Origin: Gallionellaceae bacterium
Lineage (GTDB): Bacteria; Pseudomonadota; Gammaproteobacteria; Burkholderiales; Gallionellaceae
NCBI GenBank assembly: GCA_003445795.1
Contig: DMCN01000091.1
Span: 59,563 to 98,601, forward strand
Direction of reading: 5' to 3'
Length of the DNA stretch: 39,039 nt
Part shown: in pieces, positions 1 through 8,284 of the stretch
Layout of the letters: each line of letters opens with the position of its first letter
Position numbering within the stretch: the stretch's first letter is position 1
Translations under genes and position numbers: made by a program
The notes under the pieces: generated by a model
What the model saw: only the letters and a program-made list of their open reading frames with translations
Database searches by the model: none
Told to the model about the DNA's origin: nothing

Positions 1-775
1 GGTAGATGTTGTCCACGAAGAACAAGATGTCACGGCCTTCGTCACGGAATTTTTCAGCCATGGTCAAACCGGACAGCGCAACGCGCAGACGGTTGCCGGG
101 CGGCTCGTTCATTTGGCCGAACACCATCGCGACTTTGGACTTGGTGAAGTCTTCCTTGTCGATAACGCCTGCATCGGTCATCTCGTGATAGAAGTCGTTA
201 CCTTCGCGGGTACGCTCACCCACACCGGCGAACACGGACAGACCCGCGTGTTGCTTGGCGATGTTGTTGATGAGTTCCAGCATGTTCACGGTCTTGCCCA
301 CGCCGGCGCCGCCGAACAGGCCGACTTTGCCGCCCTTGGCGAACGGACAAACCAGGTCGATCACCTTGATGCCGGTTTCCAGCAGGTCAACGGAGGGAGA
401 CAGTTCGTCGAACTTGGGAGCGGGTTGGTGGATCGAGCGCTTTTCGGTGCACTTGATCGGGCCGATCTCGTCGATCGGGCGACCCAGCACGTCCATGATG
501 CGGCCCAGTGTGCCGGTACCGACCGGAACCTGGATCGCATTGCCGGTTGCATTCACGGCCATGCCGCGACGCAGACCGTCGGAAGAACCCATCGCGATGG
601 TACGCACAACGCCGTCACCCAGTTGCTGCTCGACCTCGAAGGTCAGGCCGACTTCGGCAGTGGAATTGCCGGCATCTGCCAGCGTCAAGGCTTCATATAC
701 CTTGGGCATTTGGTCGCGCGGAAACTCGATGTCAACCACCGCGCCGATACACTGAACAATCTTTCCTTGACTCAT
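1..775 (-). CDS. atpD: ATP synthase F1 subunit beta, N-terminal 258 residues (cut by window edge)
   Basis: This is the catalytic beta subunit of F1, which makes ATP at the cytoplasmic face of the inner membrane. The reading frame starts at the ATG complement at 773-775 (protein begins MSQGKIVQCIGAVVDIEFP) and runs open to the left edge, so the C-terminal part is outside the window; it is not a broken gene. The P-loop GGAGVGKT is at residues 155-162, close to its position in other beta subunits, followed by the conserved GERTREGNDFYHEM segment and the start of the Walker B strand (ILFFVDN). It lies 42 bp downstream of atpG in the standard order, and atpC would be expected next to the left. Identification is certain. 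Confidence 0.98.
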   Translation of the reverse strand, partial: MSQGKIVQCIGAVVDIEFPRDQMPKVYEALTLADAGNSTAEVGLTFEVEQQLGDGVVRTIAMGSSDGLRRGMAVNATGNAIQVPVGTGTLGRIMDVLGRPIDEIGPIKCTEKRSIHQPAPKFDELSPSVDLLETGIKVIDLVCPFAKGGKVGLFGGAGVGKTVNMLELINNIAKQHAGLSVFAGVGERTREGNDFYHEMTDAGVIDKEDFTKSKVAMVFGQMNEPPGNRLRVALSGLTMAEKFRDEGRDILFFVDNIY

Positions 776-817
776 TTTAAGATTCCCCGTCTAAATTAAT
801 TCTGAATTCGTTGCCGA

Positions 818-1684
818 TCAACCGATCGCTGCCGCACCACCAACGATCTCCGAAATCTCTTTCGTAATCGCTGCCTGACGCGCTTTGTTGTAAACCAGTT
901 TGAGCTCGCCGATGACGCTCTTCGCGTTGTCGGAAGCGGCTTTCATCGCCACCATGCGCGAGCTTTGCTCGGAAGCCATATTCTCGACCACGGCCTGATA
1001 CACCAGGGATTCGATGTAACGCAGCAGCAGCTCGTCGATGACTTTCTTCGCATCCGGCTCGTAGATGTAATCCCAGTTGCCTTCGCTCGTGCCCAGTTGC
1101 TCGCCGCTCAACGGCAACAACTGTTCAACGCGCGGCTCCTGCTTCATCGTGTTGACGAAGTGGTTGTAGCTCAGGTAGATCGCGTCGATCTCGCCGGCGA
1201 CATAGGCATCCAGCATGGCCTTCACTGCACCGATCAATTTCTCGATGTGCGGTGTGTCGCCCAGGCCGGTCAGGTGCGATTGGACCTTGGCGCCGATGCG
1301 GTTCATGAAACTGAAACCCTTGTTGCCGATCGGGCAAACCATGATGCCTTTGCCTTCACCTTCCCAGGTTTTCATTTCCTGCACTGCCAGACGCAGCACG
1401 TTGGTGTTCAAACCACCGCACAGTCCTTTGTCCGAAGTGACGACGATCAGACCGACGTTCTTGACGCTATCACGCTTGGCCAGGAATGCATGCTTGTATT
1501 CCGGGTTGGCACGCGACAAGTGTGCAGCGACGTTGCGGATCTTCTCGGCGTATGGGCGAGCGGCACGCATGCGTTCCTGCGCTTTGCGCATCTTCGCTGC
1601 TGCCACCATTTCCATCGCACGCGTGATCTTGCGCGTATTCTCTACGCTCTTGATCTTGGTGCGGATCTCTTTACTGCCCGCCAT
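818..1684 (-). CDS. atpG: ATP synthase F1 subunit gamma
   Basis: Gamma is the central rotor shaft of F1, coupling c-ring rotation to the alpha/beta hexamer. The 288-residue length matches the bacterial family. Both diagnostic ends are present: the N-terminal helix MAGSKEIRTKIKSVENTRKI and the C-terminal helix RQAAITKEISEIVGGAAA, which pair as the coiled-coil shaft. The segment TSDKGLCGGLN near residue 85 is the usual conserved core. The gene sits 13 bp after atpA and 42 bp before atpD in one operon. The ATG start is supported by a GGTGAG-type ribosome site just upstream, inside the short atpA-atpG gap. Confidence 0.98.
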   Translation of the reverse strand: MAGSKEIRTKIKSVENTRKITRAMEMVAAAKMRKAQERMRAARPYAEKIRNVAAHLSRANPEYKHAFLAKRDSVKNVGLIVVTSDKGLCGGLNTNVLRLAVQEMKTWEGEGKGIMVCPIGNKGFSFMNRIGAKVQSHLTGLGDTPHIEKLIGAVKAMLDAYVAGEIDAIYLSYNHFVNTMKQEPRVEQLLPLSGEQLGTSEGNWDYIYEPDAKKVIDELLLRYIESLVYQAVVENMASEQSSRMVAMKAASDNAKSVIGELKLVYNKARQAAITKEISEIVGGAAAIG

Positions 1685-1697
1685 AACTCACCTCGAC

Positions 1698-3239
1698 TCA
1701 GTAGACTGCAGTTGCCTTGAAGGCTTCGATCGCGGTTGTCAGCACTTTTTCGTTGTCTGCGGACAGGTCCTTGGTCGATTCGATCGCGTCGAACAATTCC
1801 TTGTTCTTGGATCCGAGATAAGCATGCAGTGCCGATTCGAACGCCAGTGCCTTGGCAACCGGCACGTCGTCGAAGTAGCCCTTGTTCACAGCGAACAGGG
1901 TTGCGGCCATCTTGGAGATGGACAGCGGCGAGTACTGCAATTGCTTCATCAGTTCGGTCACCATGCGACCGCGCTCGAGCTGCTTGCGGGTCGACTCGTC
2001 CAGATCGGAAGCGAACTGCGCGAACGCAGCCAGTTCACGGTACTGGGCCAGTGCCAGACGCACACCGCCACCCAGCTTCTTGATGACCTTGGTCTGTGCT
2101 GCGCCACCCACGCGGGACACCGATACACCGGCGTTGATCGCGGGACGGATACCGGCGTTGAACAGGTCGGCTTCCAGGAAGATCTGGCCATCGGTGATGG
2201 AGATAACGTTGGTCGGCACGAATGCGGACACGTCACCTGCCTGTGTTTCGATGATCGGCAATGCGGTCAGCGAACCGGTCTTGCCTTTGACGGCGCCGTT
2301 GGTGAATTTCTCGACGAATTCTGCGTTCACGCGGGCAGCGCGCTCCAGCAGGCGCGAGTGCAGATAGAACACGTCGCCGGGATAAGCTTCGCGGCCCGGC
2401 GGACGGCGCAGCAGCAGGGAGATCTGACGATAGGCCCAGGCTTGCTTGGTCAAGTCGTCGTAAACGATCAGTGCGTCTTCGCCACGGTCACGGAAGTATT
2501 CGCCCATGGTGCAACCGGCGTACGGTGCCAGGAATTGCATCGCAGCGGAGTCGGAAGCGGTAGCTGCCACAACGATGGTGTATTCCAGCGCGCCGTGCTC
2601 TTCCAGTTTGCGTACCACGTTGGCGACGGTCGATGCTTTCTGGCCGATAGCGACGTAGATACAGGTCATGTTCTGACCCTTCTGGTTGATGATGGCGTCA
2701 ACGGCAACAGCGGTCTTGCCGGTCTGGCGGTCGCCAATGATCAGTTCGCGCTGGCCGCGGCCGACGGGAACCATGGCGTCGATGGACTTCAGACCGGTTT
2801 GCACGGGCTGGTCAACAGACTTACGCGCGATAACACCCGGGGCGACCTTTTCGATCTTGTCGGTCATCTTGGCGTTGACCGGACCTTTACCGTCGATGGG
2901 CTGGCCCAGCGCGTTCACTACGCGACCGCGCAGTTCGGGGCCGACCGGCACTTCCAGGATGCGGCCGGTACATTTGACTGTATCGCCTTCGGTGATGTGT
3001 TCGTATTCACCCAGAATAACGGCTCCGACGGAGTCGCGCTCGAGGTTCAGCGCCAGTCCGAAGGTGTTGCCGGGGAATTCCAGCATCTCGCCCTGCATCA
3101 CATCGGACAAGCCGTGCACGCGAACGATACCGTCGGTCACGCTGACCACCGTACCTTCGGTGCGCGCCTGGGTCAGTGCTTCGAAGTTATCGATGCGACT
3201 GCGGATCAAATTGCTAATTTCGGAAGGGTTGAGCTTCAT
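1698..3239 (-). CDS. atpA: ATP synthase F1 subunit alpha
   Basis: Alpha is the non-catalytic nucleotide-binding subunit of F1. At 513 residues it has the family length. The N-terminal delta-binding helix and beta-barrel (VVSVTDGIVRVHGL) are followed by the P-loop GDRQTGKT at residues 169-176, the same numbering as in E. coli, and by the VGGAAQTK segment that carries conserved interface residues. It follows atpH by 30 bp and precedes atpG by 13 bp, so it is mid-operon. A 687-codon open frame on the opposite strand over this gene is a base-composition shadow. Confidence 0.99.
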   Translation of the reverse strand: MKLNPSEISNLIRSRIDNFEALTQARTEGTVVSVTDGIVRVHGLSDVMQGEMLEFPGNTFGLALNLERDSVGAVILGEYEHITEGDTVKCTGRILEVPVGPELRGRVVNALGQPIDGKGPVNAKMTDKIEKVAPGVIARKSVDQPVQTGLKSIDAMVPVGRGQRELIIGDRQTGKTAVAVDAIINQKGQNMTCIYVAIGQKASTVANVVRKLEEHGALEYTIVVAATASDSAAMQFLAPYAGCTMGEYFRDRGEDALIVYDDLTKQAWAYRQISLLLRRPPGREAYPGDVFYLHSRLLERAARVNAEFVEKFTNGAVKGKTGSLTALPIIETQAGDVSAFVPTNVISITDGQIFLEADLFNAGIRPAINAGVSVSRVGGAAQTKVIKKLGGGVRLALAQYRELAAFAQFASDLDESTRKQLERGRMVTELMKQLQYSPLSISKMAATLFAVNKGYFDDVPVAKALAFESALHAYLGSKNKELFDAIESTKDLSADNEKVLTTAIEAFKATAVY

Positions 3240-3269
3240 CTGGATTTCCTCATTCTTGATAATTCTTTA

Positions 3270-3803
3270 TCAGGCTAGCGCGTTCGCCATTTCACCGAGT
3301 CGGGTGCGTGCAGAACCGTCGATCACTTTGTCTCCGGCACGGATCACTACGCCACCCAGCAATTCTTTGTTGATCTGACAGACCAGCTTGATCTCGCGAC
3401 CCAGGCGCTTTTTGAGCGAGCTGACGATCTTGTCCTGTTGTGCGGCAGACAGTTCGAATGCAGAGTCCACCACCACGTTGACGGTCTTTTCCGCATCCGC
3501 CTTGAGCGCCTCGAACAGACCGGAGATCTCGGGCAACACCAGCAGACGCTGGTTGTCGGCCAGGATGCGCACGAAGTTGCGCTGCTGCGCGCTGGCATCT
3601 TTGCCGACCAGCGCTTCCATCAGGCCTTCGACCTGTTTCTTGGCAACGCGCGGATTGGTGACGACGGCGCGCACTTCGGGATGTTCGACCGCCCCGGCCA
3701 GAGACAGCAACATCTCCGACCATGCCTTCAGGGCGTTCAGCTTTTGCGCCTCGTCGAATGCCGCTTGGGCATACGGGCGTGCAGTGGTTATGGCTTCGGA
3801 CAT
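3270..3803 (-). CDS. atpH: ATP synthase F1 subunit delta
   Basis: Delta is the peripheral-stalk cap that ties the b dimer to the top of the alpha/beta hexamer. The product has 177 residues, the normal size. The N-terminal helical domain (ITTARPYAQAAFDEAQ) and the C-terminal OSCP-type signature around RLGREIKLVCQINKELLGG, then GGVVIRAGDKVIDGSARTRL, are typical of the family. The gene begins 5 bp after the end of atpF, which suggests translational coupling, and lies 30 bp before atpA. Confidence 0.97.
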   Translation of the reverse strand: MSEAITTARPYAQAAFDEAQKLNALKAWSEMLLSLAGAVEHPEVRAVVTNPRVAKKQVEGLMEALVGKDASAQQRNFVRILADNQRLLVLPEISGLFEALKADAEKTVNVVVDSAFELSAAQQDKIVSSLKKRLGREIKLVCQINKELLGGVVIRAGDKVIDGSARTRLGEMANALA

Positions 3804-3808
3804 GGCGT

Positions 3809-4279
3809 TCAGATTTCCGCGACGAGTTTGTCGAGCAGATCGTTATGTGCCTTGGCATCGATCTCGCGACCGAGGATCTTGCCTGCGCCGGCCAGAGCGA
3901 TCGCAGAAACCTGCGTGCGCAACTGTTCTTTGGCGCGGAACACTTCCTGATCGATCTCGGCCTTGGCGCCGGCAACGATACGGTCACCCTCCACCTTGGC
4001 TTGACCCTTGGCTTCTTCGACGATCTCGCTGGCGCGTTTTTCGCCATTGGTCACGATCTCGCCCGCCTTTTCCTTCGCTTCGCGCAGGATCTCTGCAGCA
4101 CGCTTGGAGGCCAGTTCGAGGTCGTGCTTGGCACGCTCGGCATCAGCCAGTCCGTCTGCGATCAGCTTCTTGCGTGCGTCCAGCGCAGCCACGATGGGCG
4201 TCCAGACGAACTTCATGCAGAACCAGACAAACAGCGCGAACATGATCAGTTGGGCGAGAAGAGTTGCATTGATATTCAT
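3809..4279 (-). CDS. atpF: ATP synthase Fo subunit b
   Basis: Subunit b forms the dimeric peripheral stalk. The 156-residue protein has a single N-terminal membrane helix (about residues 5-25, LLAQLIMFALFVWFCMKFVW) followed by a long charged, alanine-rich coiled coil with many Glu, Lys and Ala residues, and a C-terminal delta-contact region (KILGREIDAKAHNDLLDKL). It lies 41 bp after atpE and 5 bp before atpH. Only one b-type gene is visible, so the stalk is presumably a homodimer. Confidence 0.97.
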   Translation of the reverse strand: MNINATLLAQLIMFALFVWFCMKFVWTPIVAALDARKKLIADGLADAERAKHDLELASKRAAEILREAKEKAGEIVTNGEKRASEIVEEAKGQAKVEGDRIVAGAKAEIDQEVFRAKEQLRTQVSAIALAGAGKILGREIDAKAHNDLLDKLVAEI

Positions 4280-4320
4280 GCAAGCTACCTTTCTTAGTTA
4301 AGCGTTTCTTGTCGCGAGGA

Positions 4321-4557
4321 TTAAGCCACAGCGAACAGAACGTACATCGCGATACCAACAGCGATCATCGGAACGGCGTCGACCAGACCCATCACAACGA
4401 AGAACTGGGTACGCAACATCGGGATCAGTTCCGGTTGACGAGCTGCGCCTTCCAGGAAGCGGCCACCGAGGATACCGATACCGACGGCTGCGCCGAGAGC
4501 GCCCAGACCCATCATCAATGCGCCAGCGATGTACAGCAGTGCGTTTGCCATTTCCAT
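4321..4557 (-). CDS. atpE: ATP synthase Fo subunit c
   Basis: Subunit c is the membrane rotor-ring proteolipid. The 78-residue protein is a two-helix hairpin: a glycine-rich first helix (GLGALGAAVGIGILGG), a polar loop ARQPEL at residues 39-44, and a second helix carrying the essential carboxylate Asp60 in GLVDAVPMIAVG. The ion-site surroundings resemble the proton-type E. coli subunit, so proton coupling is inferred. A clear GGAG ribosome site lies about 9 bases before the ATG, as expected for the highly made c subunit. It sits between atpB and atpF. Confidence 0.98.
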   Translation of the reverse strand: MEMANALLYIAGALMMGLGALGAAVGIGILGGRFLEGAARQPELIPMLRTQFFVVMGLVDAVPMIAVGIAMYVLFAVA

Positions 4558-4609
4558 TTGTATTTCTCCTATTTGATAAAAGTGATGTTGATGTTAATGA
4601 AACCGAAAA

Positions 4610-5509
4610 TCAGTGGTGTTCCTGATGCGCCATGTCCAGATAGACCACGGTCAGCGTCATGAAAATGAACGCCTGCAGGGTCACGATCAGGATGTGGAAT
4701 ATCGCCCAGCCCAGCGACAACAGGATCTGCGAACCGAACAGGGTTACGCCGCCCATGCTGAAGCCTGCCCATGCGCCGCCCATCAGCGCGATCAGGATGA
4801 AGATCATTTCGCCCGCATACATGTTGCCGAACAGACGCAATGCCAGCGAGATCGGTTTAGCGATCAGGTTGACGCCTTCCAGAAGGAAGTTGACCGGCAT
4901 GCCCCACTTGCCGAACGGCTGCAATGTCAGCTCGCCCATGAAACCGCCGAAGCCTTTCATCTTGACGCTGTAGTACAGCACCAGCAGGAACACGCCGATG
5001 GCCATGCCAAAGGTTGCGTTAGGATCGGTGGAAGGAACGACTTTGAAGAATGGAACGCCCAGCAGACCCAGCAGACCGGGAACCCAGTCGATGGGGATCA
5101 AGTCCATCAGGTTCATGCTGAAGACCCAGAAGAAGATGGTCAGCGCCAGCGGAGCGACCATGTTGTTCTTGGCCGAGAATGAACCGCGCACGCTGTTATC
5201 GACGAATTCGATGGCCCATTCGCAAAAGTTCTGCAGACCGCTCGGTGCACCGGTAACGATGCTCGTGGCAACACGGCGGAACAGGAACATGATCACCGCG
5301 CCCAACAGCAGCGACATGATGAAAGTATCCAGATTGAGTGCCCAGAAACCCATTTCCTTGGCTTCTTCGGCGCTATGGGCAACGCCCCAGCTACCATCCG
5401 GCAATTGGCCATAGGTCAGATTCTGCAGGTGGTGCCTGATGTATTCAGCAGATGTATGCGCTGCTTCGTGCGCTACTTCACCCGTTTCATTCACCATTTC
5501 ACTGGACAT
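4610..5509 (-). CDS. atpB: ATP synthase Fo subunit a
   Basis: Subunit a forms the proton half-channels beside the c ring. The 299-residue product has a polar N-terminal segment and about five or six membrane helices. The essential arginine is Arg225 in the helix SLALRLFGNMYAGEM, and the last helix ends in the family signature AFIFMTLTVVYLDMA. The start codon at 5507-5509 lies inside the end of atpI (11-bp overlap), so translation of the two is probably coupled. Fifty-two bp separate it from atpE. Confidence 0.98.
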   Translation of the reverse strand: MSSEMVNETGEVAHEAAHTSAEYIRHHLQNLTYGQLPDGSWGVAHSAEEAKEMGFWALNLDTFIMSLLLGAVIMFLFRRVATSIVTGAPSGLQNFCEWAIEFVDNSVRGSFSAKNNMVAPLALTIFFWVFSMNLMDLIPIDWVPGLLGLLGVPFFKVVPSTDPNATFGMAIGVFLLVLYYSVKMKGFGGFMGELTLQPFGKWGMPVNFLLEGVNLIAKPISLALRLFGNMYAGEMIFILIALMGGAWAGFSMGGVTLFGSQILLSLGWAIFHILIVTLQAFIFMTLTVVYLDMAHQEHH

Positions 5510-5987
5510 TTTTTACGCCGCTTTCAGTCTTGATCTTTAACAACAAACGGGCCACCAACAGCACCGCTTGCCCCAATACAAAGCCACCCAGTAATGCAAG
5601 TGGCGAAAATTTCAGCACCGCCAGGCAGATTCCCAGCAATGCCACGACTGCCAGGAATCGCTCGGCAGCGTAAAAATAAATAAGCCGTAATTGTTGATGC
5701 GCGTCATGGGCAGGGTACAAGGCCGCTCGGGACATCCGCCAAGCCAGCAGTGCACCATTGAGAACGGAAACCCCTCCTCCACCTAACACTGCTATCGCAT
5801 GTTGCGGCGTGCTTTCCCAGCCATAGGCTGTGCCTGCGGCGACCAGGATGACCAGGGCCTGAAGCCCGACAACCCTGCGCGCCAATCGTTTTTCTTGGAC
5901 TTCGGCTCGAAAAAGCGCCGAGATGATAGCGGCGTTCAGCTGGGGTGTCAAACCCTGTTGCGCGGTTCCGGCTTCCGCATCGCCCAT
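5499..5987 (-). CDS. atpI: ATP synthase-associated membrane protein AtpI
   Basis: AtpI is a small membrane protein that helps assemble the c ring or supply Mg2+. The 162-residue reading starts at ATG 5985-5987, 1 bp after the parB stop, with AAAAGGA 8-9 bases upstream; a longer frame beginning at 6023 lies inside parB, has no good ribosome site and is rejected. Four hydrophobic segments are visible (VVGLQALVILVAAGTAYGW, the glycine-rich stretch after it, RFLAVVALLGICLAVLKF, and LLGGFVLGQAVLLVARLLL). Sequence in this family is weakly conserved, so the name rests mainly on position before atpB and on topology. Confidence 0.85.
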   Translation of the reverse strand: MGDAEAGTAQQGLTPQLNAAIISALFRAEVQEKRLARRVVGLQALVILVAAGTAYGWESTPQHAIAVLGGGGVSVLNGALLAWRMSRAALYPAHDAHQQLRLIYFYAAERFLAVVALLGICLAVLKFSPLALLGGFVLGQAVLLVARLLLKIKTESGVKNVQ

Positions 5988-5988
5988 C

Positions 5989-6858
5989 TCAGCGTCCTTT
6001 TCTGAGTCCGCTGAGCAGTTCATCGAGGTGGTCGTTGCTGGAATATTCGATGAGAAGTTTGCCGCCGCCCTTGCTGTTGGACTTGATCTCGACGCGCGCG
6101 CCCAATTGGGCGCTCAATTCCTCCTGCAATTGCTGGGTATCGCGATTCGTTTTGCCCGCTTGCTTGCCGGATGTCGTTTTCGCCGGTGCCGCTTCGCCCT
6201 GTTGTTGCACCAGCTTCTCAGCTTCGCGTACCGACAGGCCTTCGAGAACGATCTTGTTGGCCAGCAGTACCTGTTGCGCGCCTTCGAGCGAGAGCAGTGC
6301 GCGTGCATGACCCATGTCCAGCGAACCTTCCATCAGCATATCCAGCACGGCTTGCGGCAGTTTGAGCAGACGCAGCAGGTTACTGGCTGCACTGCGCGAG
6401 CGGCCGACCGCATCAGCAGCAGCCTGGTGTGTCATCTGGAATTCGTCGATCAGACGCTGGATACCGATGGCTTCTTCCAGCGGGTTCAGGTCTTCGCGCT
6501 GGATGTTCTCGATCAGCGCCATGGCCAGTGCTGCGTTGTCCGGTACTTTGCGCACGATGACCGGCACGATCTTCAGTTCGGCCAGTTGCGCCGCACGCCA
6601 GCGGCGCTCACCGGCGATGATCTCGTAACCACCTTCCGGCAGTTCGCGCGCCAGGATGGGCTGCATCACGCCCTGCACCCGGATCGAAGCCGCGAGTTCG
6701 TTCAGCGATGCTTCGTCCATGCGGCTGCGCGGCTGATATTTGCCGGGCTTGAGTTGCTCGACTTTCAGGTCGCGCAATACGTCGTTCTGTTTCGATGTGC
6801 TGTTGCCCGAAAGCAGCGCGTCCAAACCGCGCCCCAGGCCCTTGATCGGTTTTGCCAT
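5989..6858 (-). CDS. parB: Chromosome-partitioning protein ParB
   Basis: ParB is a CTP-dependent DNA clamp that loads at parS sites and spreads around the origin. The 289-residue protein opens with the family N-terminus (IKGLGRGLDALL, contacts ParA), has the CTP-binding box GERRWR at residues 83-88, the ENIQRE segment at 117-122, a helix-turn-helix around residues 142-163 that reads parS, and a basic, glutamine-rich linker to the C-terminal dimerisation domain. It follows parA by 23 bp. Two matching parS palindromes are in this window (10241 and 16755), so enzyme and target are both present. Confidence 0.98.
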   Translation of the reverse strand: MAKPIKGLGRGLDALLSGNSTSKQNDVLRDLKVEQLKPGKYQPRSRMDEASLNELAASIRVQGVMQPILARELPEGGYEIIAGERRWRAAQLAELKIVPVIVRKVPDNAALAMALIENIQREDLNPLEEAIGIQRLIDEFQMTHQAAADAVGRSRSAASNLLRLLKLPQAVLDMLMEGSLDMGHARALLSLEGAQQVLLANKIVLEGLSVREAEKLVQQQGEAAPAKTTSGKQAGKTNRDTQQLQEELSAQLGARVEIKSNSKGGGKLLIEYSSNDHLDELLSGLRKGR

Positions 6859-6881
6859 GATTTTCCCTTATTTGAAACTTG

Positions 6882-7661
6882 TTATGCCGCGACTTGCGCC
6901 GTCGAATTGTTGAGCATTTCGCCCGCCAGCGCCAGATAGGCCAGCGTCCCCTTGGACTGGCTGTCGTGATACAGCGCCGGGATACCGAAGCTGGGCGCTT
7001 CAGCCAGACGCACGTTGCGCGGAATGACGGTGCGATAGACTTTGTCGCCGAAGTGTTGCTGCAATTGGTCCGAGACTTGTTGCGCCAACGCATTGCGCGG
7101 GTCAAACATGGTGCGCAACAGACCTTCGATTTCCAGCTCCGGGTTCAGGTTTTCGCGCACTTTGCGGATGGTATTGACCAGATCGCTCAAACCTTCCAGT
7201 GCGTAGTATTCGCATTGCATCGGGATCATCACCGATTTTGCGGCGCACAAGCCGTTCAGTGTGAGCAGATTCAGCGCTGGCGGGCAATCGATCAGGATGT
7301 AGTCATATTCGTTCAGGACCGGCTCGATCTCTTCTTTCAGACGCATCTCGCGCCCTTCCACATCCACCAGTTCGATCTCGGCACCGGCCAGTTCGCGATT
7401 GGCAGGCAACACGTCGTATTTGCATGATTCCGACCTGATGCGCGCTTCGGCGATGGTTTTTTCGCCCAGCAACACGTCATAGACGGTCGCTTCCAGATCG
7501 GCCTTGTTGATGCCGCTGCCCATGGTGGCGTTGCCCTGCGGGTCAAGGTCGATCAGTAGCACGCGCTGTTTCGCCGCGCCCAGACTGGCCGCCAGATTGA
7601 CGGTGGTAGTGGTCTTGCCCACGCCGCCTTTTTGATTGGTGATCGCCAATATCTTGCTCAT
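6882..7661 (-). CDS. parA: Chromosome-partitioning ATPase ParA (Soj-type)
   Basis: ParA is the ATPase that binds nucleoid DNA and moves ParB-parS complexes apart. The 259-residue protein begins with the deviant Walker A box KGGVGKTTT at residues 11-19, has the Walker A' strand VLLIDLDPQGNATMGSG, and a Walker B region YDYILIDCPPALNLLT. The short length without an N-terminal DNA-binding extension marks it as the chromosomal type rather than a plasmid regulator-ParA. Its ATG overlaps the end of rsmG by 4 bp, and parB follows. Confidence 0.98.
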   Translation of the reverse strand: MSKILAITNQKGGVGKTTTTVNLAASLGAAKQRVLLIDLDPQGNATMGSGINKADLEATVYDVLLGEKTIAEARIRSESCKYDVLPANRELAGAEIELVDVEGREMRLKEEIEPVLNEYDYILIDCPPALNLLTLNGLCAAKSVMIPMQCEYYALEGLSDLVNTIRKVRENLNPELEIEGLLRTMFDPRNALAQQVSDQLQQHFGDKVYRTVIPRNVRLAEAPSFGIPALYHDSQSKGTLAYLALAGEMLNNSTAQVAA

Positions 7662-8284
7662 TTTTTTATTACCCCCAACACGACCAGACTGCGGGCCGCT
7701 TCTAGTTTAGGAACCTGCAATGTGATTACCTTCTCTACTTCTATCCCTTCGGGCAGCTTGGCCAGTTCCTGCTCCGGCATCCCCTTCATCGCTGCCCAAC
7801 GACCTCCGTCCGCCAACAGATGCTGCGTCAGCGAGACAAAATCCACAACTTCGGCAAACGCGCGCGAGATGATCCCGTCGAACTTCTTTTCCGTTTGCCA
7901 CTGTTCCACCCTGCCGCAACGGACTTCCACGTTACGCAGCCCCAGTTCGATGGCGGCTTGTTGCACGAAGCCGGTCTTCTTGCTGTTGCTGTCCATCAGG
8001 GTGAACGACCATTCCGGTCGCATCACTGCCAGCACCAGTCCAGGCAGTCCGCCGCCGCAACCCACATCCAGCCAGCGCTGCGGCCACAGATGCGGCAGTA
8101 CGGCTAAGCTGTCGATCAAGTGATTGCTCACCATTTGCTCGGGCTGGCGTATCGCGGTGAGGTTGTACACCGCGTTCCACTTGTGCAGCAGCGCCAGATA
8201 GTCCAGCAGTTTCGCCTGCTGTTCCGGCGTGGCCGCTATGCCCATCTGTGCGACGCCTGCAGCCAATTCTTTTTCGAGACTCAT
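7658..8284 (-). CDS. rsmG: 16S rRNA (guanine-N7) methyltransferase RsmG
   Basis: RsmG (GidB) methylates N7 of G527 in 16S rRNA using S-adenosylmethionine. The 208-residue protein has the family segment HKWNAVYNLTAI at residues 34-45 and the SAM-binding loop DVGCGGGLPG at residues 73-82, followed by MDSNSKKTGF, the acidic strand end that holds the cofactor. Its start overlaps the mnmG stop by 4 bp and its end overlaps the parA start by 4 bp, a tightly coupled order seen in many proteobacteria. Confidence 0.97.
   Translation of the reverse strand: MSLEKELAAGVAQMGIAATPEQQAKLLDYLALLHKWNAVYNLTAIRQPEQMVSNHLIDSLAVLPHLWPQRWLDVGCGGGLPGLVLAVMRPEWSFTLMDSNSKKTGFVQQAAIELGLRNVEVRCGRVEQWQTEKKFDGIISRAFAEVVDFVSLTQHLLADGGRWAAMKGMPEQELAKLPEGIEVEKVITLQVPKLEAARSLVVLGVIKK

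Noticed and set aside
1..775. atpD as a truncated pseudogene
   Set aside because: The frame is open to the edge with all expected motifs; the missing C-terminus is due to the window boundary.
1215..3278. Long plus-strand open frame of 687 codons opposite atpA
   Set aside because: It lies wholly opposite a certain atpA/atpG reading, has no recognisable motif and is rich in His/Gln/Arg as antisense frames of GC-rich genes are.
5988..6023. Longer start for atpI inside parB
   Set aside because: The ATG at 5985-5987 has AAAAGGA at the right distance and lies 1 bp after the parB stop.
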